Origin: Desulfobacterales bacterium
Lineage (GTDB): Bacteria > Desulfobacterota > DSM-4660 > Desulfatiglandales > B25-G16
Assembly (NCBI GenBank): GCA_013375385.1
Contig: JABXJY010000121.1
Span: forward strand, 1 to 7,956
Direction: 5' to 3'
DNA length: 7,956 nucleotides
Shown: one piece after another, positions 1 to 6,055 of the stretch
How positions within the stretch are numbered: the first letter of the stretch is position 1
How the letters are laid out: every line of letters begins with the position of its first letter
Program-made: the position numbers and the translations under genes
Notes under the pieces: model-generated
Seen by the model: only the letters and a program-made list of their open reading frames with translations
Database searches by the model: none
Told to the model about the DNA's origin: nothing

Positions 1-86
1 TGAAGGTTCATCTTATGATTTATCTGAAATATGGATCTGGCTATTCTATGAGAGATTTTAGGGTTCTTGATCGCCTTCACTCTTGG

Positions 87-713
87 CTATTGACCAGGAG
101 GCATCTCGCCCAATAATGATCCATGAATCCATCCAATAGTCTTATCAAAATCCTCAGGATCAACGATTCTATACCAATCTCCTTCCAGATCTTTTGTGAA
201 CACCTTGTCACCCAACCTACGACCACCTGCGGTTTGATGACTAATCCCGGGGCCGCTTCTCACCCTGACAGAGCCTTTTTGAACATACATTACTTTTATC
301 TCAGGACCCTCTTTTTCCGGTTCATAGGATTTAGATGAAGGGGTTTCATGTTTGAGCTGGAGCTCGGCTAGTTTTTTTGTGAGAACCTGGTTTTTATCGC
401 TAATTCTCTGGTTCTCCTCTTTTAACTTGTTTACCTGCTCATTCAAGAGCTCGTTTTGATCTCTCATGCTTGCCATCTGGCTCTCATTTTCATCTCTAAT
501 TCTCTGGTTTTCCTTCTCTAAGATGCCTATTTGTCTTCGTAGCTTTAAGCCCCTGATTTTAAGCTTCTCTATCTCATTCCGCATTTCCTCTTTGGTCATT
601 TTGAATTCCTTCGGTTCCGCTTTTGAGCTAAGCTCCACGTGTTCTGAAGTTGCACAACCTTGAAACACAAAACATAGATGCAGAACAAATATAATTAGAT
701 AAGCCCTGAACAT
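87..713 (-). CDS. Lipoprotein with coiled coil and C-terminal bacterial SH3 domain
   Basis: Predicted envelope lipoprotein of 208 residues; exact role unknown. I chose the ATG at 713 because a strong GGAGGAG sits four bases upstream; a longer reading from 740 has no such site. Residues 1-20 form a hydrophobic signal ending FQGC, with Cys20 as the candidate lipidated residue. The -3 Phe is not the usual Leu/Val/Ile, so lipidation is likely rather than certain. Ala follows the Cys, which favours outer-membrane sorting by the Asp(+2) rule. Residues 38-122 are rich in Glu/Lys/Gln/Leu in heptad-like order, a long coiled coil. Residues 143-202 match a bacterial SH3 (SH3_3-type) domain: VRVRSGPG near 149-156, GDWYRI near 178-183 and GWIHGSLL near 194-201. 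Such domains usually bind peptidoglycan or wall peptides. The layout suggests a cell-wall-associated tether or scaffold. It is transcribed alone, from the promoter at 769-798. Confidence 0.85.
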   Translation of the reverse strand: MFRAYLIIFVLHLCFVFQGCATSEHVELSSKAEPKEFKMTKEEMRNEIEKLKIRGLKLRRQIGILEKENQRIRDENESQMASMRDQNELLNEQVNKLKEENQRISDKNQVLTKKLAELQLKHETPSSKSYEPEKEGPEIKVMYVQKGSVRVRSGPGISHQTAGGRRLGDKVFTKDLEGDWYRIVDPEDFDKTIGWIHGSLLGEMPPGQ

Positions 714-768
714 TTTCTCCTCCAGGTTAAGAAATGCCAAATAACGAGAAGTGCCTTCTTAAAGGAGG

Positions 769-798
769 AGTATAGGGAGAAATGAGGTTGTGCGTCAA
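769..798 (-). promoter_or_regulatory. Sigma-70-type promoter for the SH3 lipoprotein gene
   Basis: Read on the minus strand, TTGACG (793-798) and TATACT (769-774) are separated by 18 bases. Each is a 5/6 match to the -35 and -10 consensus. Transcription would begin near 761, leaving a leader of about 48 bases before the ATG at 713. This is the best-looking promoter in the window. It also shows that the lipoprotein gene need not be co-transcribed with the genes upstream. Confidence 0.6.
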
Positions 799-800
799 GC

Positions 801-823
801 AAAAAGGGGCCACAACATGTGCC
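801..823 (-). terminator. Weak intrinsic terminator candidate after the corrinoid/SpeE-like operon
   Basis: On the minus strand, GGCACA and TGTGGCC (808-823) can pair with one bulged G around a three-base loop. CC and a run of five T (801-805) follow. It lies about 220 bases past the stop of the spermidine-synthase-like gene and just before the -35 box of the lipoprotein gene, a sensible place to separate the two units. The stem is short and interrupted, so this is tentative. Confidence 0.3.
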
Positions 824-928
824 GGTTTCGGTTTCTTGTATCGCGCAAATGCCTGTGAAGGACACTAGGACCGGGCGGAAGAGGAATCCCGAGGCAAAGG
901 ACAAATGATGAGAAGATCTCAACTTCTT

Positions 929-1046
929 TCAGAGAGAAATCCCCACGTCATCCAGCATGATTGTGCCCTTGGGCGAACGATCGAACAAGAACCGATATAA
1001 GAAGGTGTTGAATGGAGACTGACGGCTTGACAGCGGATGAGGATAC
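929..1046 (-). pseudogene. Orphan C-terminal fragment of an unidentified protein
   Basis: Directly after the spermidine-synthase-like gene, a different minus-strand frame reads about 38 codons to a TGA at 929-931. Its last 20 or so residues are FDRSPKGTIMLDDVGISL. This resembles the closing strand of carbohydrate-binding or discoidin-like beta-sandwich domains, where a G-T/V-x-x-[IL]-D-D-[VI] pattern is common. There is no start codon or room for a whole domain: further upstream the frame runs into the 3' end of the neighbouring gene. If real, it is the tail of a gene whose body has been deleted. The call rests on a motif impression only, and chance remains quite possible. Confidence 0.25.
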
Positions 1047-1967
1047 TTAGCACAGGACCGGTGTGTGCTCGTCAGTCAGAACCTTCGCACTGAGCTCCGG
1101 TCGGAATCGGGGCTTGAACTGCCCGGCGACAGTATTCAGGCCGAAGCTGAACTCATGTCTCCTCTGCAGCAGATTGGCACACTCGAGGGCCGCGTCGGGC
1201 TCGAGATCAGAAACATCTGGCCCCGGAGACACCACGATCACATTCATTACATCACTCCCAAAGAACACATAACAGCGACCGTAAACCGCCAGAAAAGTCT
1301 GAAGTTGTGCGTTGAAGATCTGGTTCTTGCGAAAGACATTCGCCACCACCACGCCTTTGGGATGAAGGATGGCTGTCACCTCTTGCAAGAATTCCCGCGT
1401 CGCCATATGAAAGGGAATATACTCGTTGTTGAAGGCATCGAGCATAACCATATCGTATGCCGGCGCAGGTTTCCTGGTGGCCTGTCGGCGAACGAACACG
1501 CGGCCGTCCGATACGTAGACGCGCAGCCTCTCATCGGGTCGAAAGAAGAAAAATCTCTTGGCTACCTCCACCACTTCCGAATCGATCTCGGCCACATCGA
1601 TCTCAACCTCAGGAAAGTACCGATGCATCTCACGCGGGATCACACCTCCGCCCAGGCCGATAATAAGTACTTTCCGGGGGTTCTTGTTCAGCAGCAGGCC
1701 GGCAAAGGTGAGTTGCGTGTATTCCAACAGGTGCCTGGTGAGATCCTTGACATCGATACTGGATTGCTTCCGAGCGCCTGGGCCCGCCCCCAATCGCAGC
1801 GTTCGGACAAAACCCTCTTCATAGACCAGGATGCGGTTGTAGAGGCTATCCTTACTATAGATGAGCATTTCAGCATCTTCCGCTATCATTGCCAAGAAAA
1901 GCAAGAGCGCCACAGTGCTGACCGCTGTAGCCAGCCCCATCTCCCACCCTTGGTGAATCACTTCCAT
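1047..1967 (-). CDS. Spermidine-synthase-fold protein (SpeE-like, probably not a true aminopropyltransferase)
   Basis: A 306-residue Rossmann-fold protein of the spermidine synthase/SAM-methyltransferase superfamily. Visible motifs: YSKDSLYNRI near 37-46 (the typical N-terminal strand), nucleotide loop IGLGGGVIP at 103-111, acidic strand VAEID at 125-129, SDGR at 153-156, LDAFN at 176-180 with IPFHM at 184-188, and the C-terminal LTDEHTPV. True spermidine synthases have GGGDG and a D-x-x-D polyamine site. Here the Asp after GGG is Val, and D177 is followed by A-F-N, so polyamine binding looks lost while S-adenosyl-type cofactor binding seems kept. Residues 11-29 are hydrophobic, a likely single membrane anchor. 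The start is ambiguous: ATG 1967 has a poor ribosome site, while ATG 1940 has an AAGGGTGGGAG stretch in front. It lies 12 bases after the corrinoid gene and is probably co-transcribed. Substrate unknown. Confidence 0.8.
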   Translation of the reverse strand: MEVIHQGWEMGLATAVSTVALLLFLAMIAEDAEMLIYSKDSLYNRILVYEEGFVRTLRLGAGPGARKQSSIDVKDLTRHLLEYTQLTFAGLLLNKNPRKVLIIGLGGGVIPREMHRYFPEVEIDVAEIDSEVVEVAKRFFFFRPDERLRVYVSDGRVFVRRQATRKPAPAYDMVMLDAFNNEYIPFHMATREFLQEVTAILHPKGVVVANVFRKNQIFNAQLQTFLAVYGRCYVFFGSDVMNVIVVSPGPDVSDLEPDAALECANLLQRRHEFSFGLNTVAGQFKPRFRPELSAKVLTDEHTPVLC

Positions 1968-1979
1968 CTAGTCAAAAGA

Positions 1980-3833
1980 TCAACTGGTTTTCATCACCCG
2001 ATGAAACCGAGTGTCCTGTTCAACAAAATTTTTGCACCAGTTGACGCCCTCATGGGGATCCAGGGTCCAGGCATCGGCTCCCACATAATCACGCACCGCC
2101 TCCGTGGTGGGACCACCTCCAATGATGACATATCTCCCTGCCCTCATGTTCCTTTGCTCCAACAGGTCCACGACCTTTTTCATCGACTCAAATGTCGGAG
2201 TAATGAGGGCGGACATGGCTACAACCCTGGTGTCCGTTTCGGCTACCGTCTCTACGATGACTTCGGGCGCCACATCCACACCGAGATCGAAAACGCTGAA
2301 TCCACAAACTTTGAAAAGGGTAGCCACAATATTCTTACCAATATCGTGAATGTCACCTTTGGGCGTGGAGATGACCACTGAACCCAGCGAAGAATCTAGC
2401 TGGCCTTCCATCAACAGTGGTTCCAGTATGGCCACCACCTTCTTAAATATAGTGGCGGACATAATGAGTTCGGACAGATAGTATTCCCCGGTGCTGTATA
2501 GCTCTCCCACTCGATCCATACCGGCACGACAATCATTCAGGATCAACAAAGGGTCCATGCCATCCCTGGTGGCCTGACCCACCATCTTCATCACGTCATC
2601 GTAACGCAAGTCGGCCACAGCCTGTGAAATCTCTCCCTTGAAATCAACTTTCCTGGGCGTCTCCTTTTTGACAGTACCCGGCTGCTTCACCTTCCCACGA
2701 CCTTTATTTCCCCGGTAGCGTTTGCCTGTTTCCACCATCGCCCTTATGTTCTCCGGCTTTGCGTCAATAGGGCATTCGCACCCCGAGGTCAACATGAAGC
2801 CTCCCCCGTCGCCCACTTCGTCGATCAGTCTTTTGCAGTACTCCTCCACCTCTTCTGCTTTTCCTAATGTCAGCAGGCTCGCCGGAACGTCACCGCTGAT
2901 GCACATATGGCCCTTGAGTATCTCTTTGGCCTTGAAGATATCGGTGGTGCCGTCAAGGTCACAGACGCATTTCCCCTTCGGGAGCCTGGTAAGATAAGGA
3001 AGGTTGATCTCCCAGTCCGTGTCAAAGTGCAGCCACGGTGTTATCCCCTCAGACACAAGGGCATCCACGTAACGCTCCAAGAACGGCCACTCAAAGCGCT
3101 CAAATACCGGTAGCCGGTAATAAAACCCTGAACCTCTCTCCAGGACTATGAATGCCACATCCCTTCCATTGTTCCTGCAGACCTGAATGGCGTTGGAAAT
3201 CAGATCATCGCATGATGCCTGCATGGCGGCTTCCACCTTGTCTGGGACTTCGTATAGATCCCTGGTGAATTCGGTCAGGGTACGACAGAGGGAGAAGGCC
3301 ATCAGCACTGAATCGACAGCAACGCCCAGGAAGATAGGCATGCCTCTGTCTTCGCAAATCTTCATGTCATCAACGTATAGCTGGTTGGTGATGCTCTGCA
3401 TCCTTGAAAACTGCTCCATTGTCTTGCTGCTGATCTTTTCATAATGTTCATCCCAGAAAACGTTCCATCCCAGGGAACCGATCTTATCGTAGTCCTCTCG
3501 TGCAAACAGGACTCTCTCGTCTATCTGGTAAAGATCATCTTCGGCTAACTGTTTTCCCGGGATCAGGTTGCGCACCGGTGCAGCGCATAGTTTTCCCGGT
3601 AGCATAGGGTAGTAGTAATTTGGCTTGCTACCGTAGTCGTATCCAAATTCCTCGAAGCATCGGATTAATGCCTCGCGTGCTACACCGTGATCCCGCCATG
3701 CCTCTGCCTGGGTGATTCCGTATAACCTTGCGGCAGTGGTCACCAGTATGGGGAAGACCGGATGCCGGTCCACAAAATCAAGGGAAATAGCGGCCTGTAA
3801 TCTTTCCTGCTTCGTCATTGTCTCACTAATCAT
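1980..3833 (-). CDS. URO-D/MtaA-type methyltransferase fused to corrinoid-binding domain (CmuA-like architecture)
   Basis: A 617-residue cytoplasmic protein. The ATG at 3833 is chosen because GGAGGAGGT lies seven bases upstream; a TTG 27 bases earlier has no such support. Residues about 5-375 form a uroporphyrinogen-decarboxylase-like barrel of the MtaA/MtbA/CmuA methyltransferase group. A charged linker (about 376-398) leads to a helical cap (about 400-480), then a B12-binding Rossmann domain (about 484-605). That domain carries the full base-off signature: D494-x-H496-x-x-G499, S541-x-L543 and GGG at 572-574, with His496 the expected lower cobalt ligand. Methyltransferase first and corrinoid second is the order in chloromethane methyltransferase CmuA, so one chain could demethylate a substrate onto its own cobalt, or transfer a cobalt-bound methyl onward. 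The usual zinc motif H-x-C...C appears here as H269-x-D271...C352/C354. The substrate cannot be inferred. No activase (RamA-type) or second methyltransferase is nearby. First gene of a probable operon with the SpeE-like gene. Confidence 0.85.
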   Translation of the reverse strand: MISETMTKQERLQAAISLDFVDRHPVFPILVTTAARLYGITQAEAWRDHGVAREALIRCFEEFGYDYGSKPNYYYPMLPGKLCAAPVRNLIPGKQLAEDDLYQIDERVLFAREDYDKIGSLGWNVFWDEHYEKISSKTMEQFSRMQSITNQLYVDDMKICEDRGMPIFLGVAVDSVLMAFSLCRTLTEFTRDLYEVPDKVEAAMQASCDDLISNAIQVCRNNGRDVAFIVLERGSGFYYRLPVFERFEWPFLERYVDALVSEGITPWLHFDTDWEINLPYLTRLPKGKCVCDLDGTTDIFKAKEILKGHMCISGDVPASLLTLGKAEEVEEYCKRLIDEVGDGGGFMLTSGCECPIDAKPENIRAMVETGKRYRGNKGRGKVKQPGTVKKETPRKVDFKGEISQAVADLRYDDVMKMVGQATRDGMDPLLILNDCRAGMDRVGELYSTGEYYLSELIMSATIFKKVVAILEPLLMEGQLDSSLGSVVISTPKGDIHDIGKNIVATLFKVCGFSVFDLGVDVAPEVIVETVAETDTRVVAMSALITPTFESMKKVVDLLEQRNMRAGRYVIIGGGPTTEAVRDYVGADAWTLDPHEGVNWCKNFVEQDTRFHRVMKTS

Positions 3834-4006
3834 TTCAAAGACCTCCTCCGATGATCTCAACCATCATCCACCCCAAAAAACGCCTGGATTGAACTGATAG
3901 AGACTATGATACATTCCTTGAACATATCAAAGGAGATACAGAGGGCTGTTTCATCTTTAGACACTGCCTTTAAAAGCTATCATATCAGACAGATATAAGC
4001 AATTCC

Positions 4007-4021
4007 GAGTAGAATCTACTC
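4007..4021. repeat. Short perfect palindrome GAGTAG-AAT-CTACTC
   Basis: Perfect 6-bp arms around a three-base centre. It lies about 175 bases upstream of the corrinoid methyltransferase start and 15 bases from the foldback element. On the minus strand a TTGACG (4029-4034) lies just upstream, but no acceptable -10 box follows. An operator role is possible and unproven. Confidence 0.35.
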
Positions 4022-4036
4022 AGGGTAACGTCAAAG

Positions 4037-4224
4037 TCCAGAGTATGGGTATCTTTTTTTTTGATTATGCCCTATCTGGGCCTTTGCAGGGTCGTTTCAA
4101 AATGGTTTATTGCACCGTAACCCTTAGAATCATACGCTCCGTCTATATAAACCATTTTGAAACGACCACATAATCTGAACTATTATGAGGGCATAATCAA
4201 AAAAAAAGATACCCATACTCTGGA
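4037..4224. repeat. 188-bp foldback (MITE-like) element with nested inverted repeats
   Basis: The outer arms 4037-4073 and 4188-4224 are perfect 37-bp inverted complements. They start TCCAGAGTATGGGTATC, then nine T, then GATTATGCCCT. Inside them, 4090-4110 and 4147-4167 are a second perfect inverted pair of 21 bp (beginning GGTCGTTTCAAAATGG). The segments between the pairs (16 and 20 bases) do not match, and the central loop is 36 bases. No open reading frame fits inside. No clear target-site duplication flanks it (CAAAG on the left, ATTAG on the right). It has the form of a non-autonomous miniature element or a very stable cruciform/RNA hairpin. The runs of T and A lie within the arms, not after a stem, so it is not a standard intrinsic terminator. 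Confidence 0.8.
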
Positions 4225-4313
4225 ATTAGCTAAACAACCAATAGGTTAGCTTATACTATGACTTAGCCTTGGGAATCTACTCGAGTCAGCCAGAGATCGC
4301 TTTTTTACCCATT

Positions 4314-4342
4314 TCTGCTCAAACCTGGTTTGGGTAAGCAGA
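4314..4342. repeat. Hairpin downstream of ampG, interrupted stem
   Basis: TCTGCT (4314-4319) pairs with AGCAGA (4337-4342), and CAAACC (4320-4325) pairs with GGTTTG (4327-4332), leaving GGTA bulged on one side. A run of six T lies just before it on the plus strand (4301-4306). On the minus strand, the direction of ampG transcription, this becomes A residues after the stem, so it does not make a classical terminator. Confidence 0.4.
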
Positions 4343-4362
4343 CTATCCGAGAGTTGATCAAT

Positions 4363-4387
4363 CTACGGTTGGCAATCCAATCCGTAG
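4363..4387 (-). other. Strong hairpin 35 bases after the ampG stop (possible U-less terminator)
   Basis: CTACGG (4363-4368) pairs with CCGTAG (4382-4387), and TTGG (4369-4372) pairs with CCAA (4377-4380), with one bulged T and a CAAT loop. That gives 10 paired bases. Its position just after ampG suits a transcript end or mRNA-stabilising structure, but no T run follows on either strand. Confidence 0.4.
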
Positions 4388-4422
4388 AAAGCTCAATAGG
4401 AAAGACTGAGCCCAACAAGTCT

Positions 4423-5709
4423 TTACCCAGCAGCGGATGTTTTCCATGGCGCCTTTGCTGCATCTTTTGAATTCCACGGCGCGAATTTCAGCAGAAGCAG
4501 CATTCCGGGAATGGCGATCAGGGTGCAGGCAATAAAGAAACTTGCCCAGCCCAGATTCTTGGCGAGAAAGCCAGTCGGAGCCGAGGCCAGCACCCTGGGA
4601 ACACCCATGAGGCTCGTGAGGAGCGCGTATTGTGTTGCGGTGAATCTCTTATTGGTAATGCTGGCCATGAATGCCATGTAGGCGGCAGTGCCCATACCGC
4701 TGCTCAGATTTTCAAAGGCAATCACTCCAGACAGGGCAGCAACGCTGTGGCCGATCCGCGCAAGAAGGGCAAAACAGGCAGTGGATATGGCCTGAAAAAA
4801 GCCAAACACCCAGAGGGAACGGTTGATTCCCAGACGGAGCATGAGTACTCCTCCGGCCAGGGTGCCGGCGATGGTAGCCCAGAAACCGAAGAGTTTCACG
4901 ATTGTACCAATTTCCGTCTTTGAAAACCCTATATCGAGATAAAAGGGCGTGGTCATGGCGCTTGCCATGGCATCGCCGATTTTGTAGAGAAGTATGAAGG
5001 CCAGCATCCACACGGCACCCTGCCGCCTGAAGTATTCAACCAGAGGATCGAGGGCAGCTTCCTTTACGGTCTTAGGGGTCCCGAGGGTAATCTCAGGTTC
5101 CGGCGCCAGGAGCGTGGTGAGAACGCCTGGCAGGATACAGGCTGCCATTATCAGGTAGACCCTGGAAAAGGGAATGGAATCCGCCATGATGAGGCCGCCT
5201 CCGGAAGCCAGAAGCATCCCCATCCGGTATCCGTTGACATACAGGGAAGAGCCAAGGCCCAGCTCTTGATCAGGAAGATCCTCCCTCCGGTAGGCATCCA
5301 CCACAATATCCTGTGAGGCACTAAAAAAGGTCACCAGAAATGCTGCGAAGGCTACCATCCATGGACTGTTCCCCGGATCGGTAGACCCAAGGCCAGCAAT
5401 AGAAACAATCAAGGCCACCTGGGCTACCAGCAGCCATCCTCTCCTGCGCCCCAGAAAAGGCAGGGTGAAACGATCCAAAAAAGGGGCCCAGAGGAACTTC
5501 AAGGTATAGGGGAGGCCTACCAGGGCCATCATGCCGATCACGGTCAGATCTACCCCTTCCTCTTTCATCCATGCCTGCAACACCGTTATGGTGAGAAGAA
5601 GGGGCAGCCCGCAGGAGAAACCCATCACAAGGGCCACCAGCATGCGACCGCTCAGAATTACCTCGAGCATGGATCTTCGGTTTTCAGACCCCACGCCTTC
5701 CTCGTTCAC
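4423..5709 (-). CDS. ampG: AmpG-family muropeptide permease (MFS)
   Basis: Inner-membrane importer of 428 residues, expected to carry anhydro-muropeptides (GlcNAc-anhydroMurNAc peptides) from periplasm to cytoplasm for cell-wall recycling. AmpG signatures are plain: GFSCGLPLLLT at 30-40 followed by LQAWM, FLWAPFLDRFTLPFLGRRRG at about 72-91, SASQDIVVDAYR at 120-131, NGYRMGML at 159-166 and LLAPEP at 200-205. These track Escherichia coli AmpG closely, from memory. About 12 membrane helices are expected. The protein is shorter than the E. coli one, which carries extra C-terminal helices. The GTG at 5709 has only a weak ribosome site (GGGCGGA). An ATG at 5670 (residue 14) would leave an N-terminus closer in length to other AmpG proteins and is a fair alternative. 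No ampC, ampD, ampR or nagZ lies nearby, so a role in beta-lactamase induction cannot be inferred here. Confidence 0.9.
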   Translation of the reverse strand: MNEEGVGSENRRSMLEVILSGRMLVALVMGFSCGLPLLLTITVLQAWMKEEGVDLTVIGMMALVGLPYTLKFLWAPFLDRFTLPFLGRRRGWLLVAQVALIVSIAGLGSTDPGNSPWMVAFAAFLVTFFSASQDIVVDAYRREDLPDQELGLGSSLYVNGYRMGMLLASGGGLIMADSIPFSRVYLIMAACILPGVLTTLLAPEPEITLGTPKTVKEAALDPLVEYFRRQGAVWMLAFILLYKIGDAMASAMTTPFYLDIGFSKTEIGTIVKLFGFWATIAGTLAGGVLMLRLGINRSLWVFGFFQAISTACFALLARIGHSVAALSGVIAFENLSSGMGTAAYMAFMASITNKRFTATQYALLTSLMGVPRVLASAPTGFLAKNLGWASFFIACTLIAIPGMLLLLKFAPWNSKDAAKAPWKTSAAG

Positions 5710-5747
5710 TTCTCATCAGTCCGCCCAAGTGTTAGTCCCCCTGATGG

Positions 5748-5776
5748 TTATTACCCTCTTGGAGGCGTAAAGTCAA
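5748..5776 (-). promoter_or_regulatory. Candidate ampG promoter
   Basis: On the minus strand TTGACT (5771-5776, 5/6 match) is followed after exactly 17 bases by TAATAA (5748-5753, only 3/6). Transcription would start near 5741, about 30 bases ahead of the GTG at 5709. The position and the -35 box are good, the -10 box is weak. Confidence 0.4.
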
Positions 5777-5796
5777 CAACCACCCCCACATGAACG

Positions 5797-5896
5797 ATGG
5801 GGTTAGACTTTTCATAGTGAAATTTCAAATCAATCTTGATTGAAAGAATTTCTTGAAGTTGACAAACAAAAGTAGATATGTAAACTCTGACCCCAT
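5797..5896. repeat. 100-bp MITE-like inverted-repeat element
   Basis: The ends 5797-5816 and 5877-5896 are inverted complements at 17 of 20 positions, both beginning ATGGGGT-AGA-TTT when read inwards. The 60-base interior is AT-rich and itself palindromic: GAAATTTC at 5819-5826, and TCAATC-TT-GATTGA at 5830-5843. It carries no open reading frame and no clear target duplication. It sits in the divergent spacer between ampG and the acyl-CoA synthetase gene. Its sequence differs from the larger foldback element at 4037-4224, so the two are separate families. Confidence 0.55.
5859..5886 (+). promoter_or_regulatory. Promoter-like sequence inside the inverted-repeat element, facing the acyl-CoA synthetase gene
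   Basis: A perfect TTGACA (5859-5864) is followed after 16 bases by TAAACT (5881-5886, 4/6). The -10 box falls inside the right-hand inverted repeat. Transcription would begin near 5893, giving a leader of about 160 bases to the GTG at 6056. If active, the inserted element supplies the downstream gene's promoter. Confidence 0.4.
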
Positions 5897-6055
5897 GACC
5901 TGATATCCTTTCCCAAGACCAGTGACCTTCCTCGTGAGAAGTTTTTACCGGATAAGGAATCCATATTTCTCTCCGAAGCCTACTCTAGAAGGGGCAGTCT
6001 TGAAAGTTTAAAGGCAGGCCAGAAAGCGATCCAGATAAGAAAATCAGGAGGGGCC
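5891..6055 (+). other. Open stretch in frame with the acyl-CoA synthetase gene; possible remnant coding sequence
   Basis: From the TGA at 5888-5890 there are 55 codons with no stop, in the same frame as the gene that begins at 6056, but no ATG, GTG or TTG in that frame to open it. It includes FLPDKESIFLSEAYS and later KAGQKAIQI. This faintly recalls the N-terminus of ATP-grasp (beta-type) acyl-CoA synthetase subunits, where an L-x-E-x-E-x-x-x-L-L-x-x-Y-G run is followed by an EEA-x-x-x-A helix. Chance openness over this length is not rare, so the reading is weak. Otherwise the stretch is just the 5' leader. Confidence 0.2.

Larger units (their letters stand above)
3834..4422. other. Gene-free, repeat-rich spacer between corrinoid gene and ampG
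   Basis: I see no coding region on either strand in these 589 bases. Both flanking genes are on the minus strand, so the stretch holds the end of the ampG unit and the leader of the corrinoid gene. It contains the 188-bp foldback element plus three smaller hairpins (4007-4021, 4314-4342, 4363-4387), listed separately. A 10-base direct repeat GAATCTACTC occurs at 4012-4021 and 4273-4282, either side of the foldback element. No convincing promoter for the corrinoid gene was found: a TTGATA box in its leader lacks a good -10 partner. Confidence 0.6.

Noticed and set aside
695..922. A 75-codon minus-strand frame overlapping the lipoprotein start
   Set aside because: It spans the lipoprotein promoter and ribosome site, has no ribosome site of its own and no recognisable motif.
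1065..2381. A 438-codon plus-strand open frame opposite the SpeE-like and corrinoid genes
   Set aside because: It is the codon-aligned antisense of both genes, which share one frame, and stays open only because Leu TTA/CTA and Ser TCA codons are rare there. Its translation shows no recognisable domain, while the minus strand has two complete families.
3834..3960. TTGATA in the corrinoid gene leader as part of a promoter
   Set aside because: At 17-18 base spacing the best -10 partner is TAGTCT, matching only 3 of 6; too weak to list as a feature.
4051..4210. The T9/A9 runs in the foldback element as a bidirectional terminator
   Set aside because: The runs are paired with each other inside the long stem and do not follow a compact GC-rich hairpin, so this is not the form of an intrinsic terminator.
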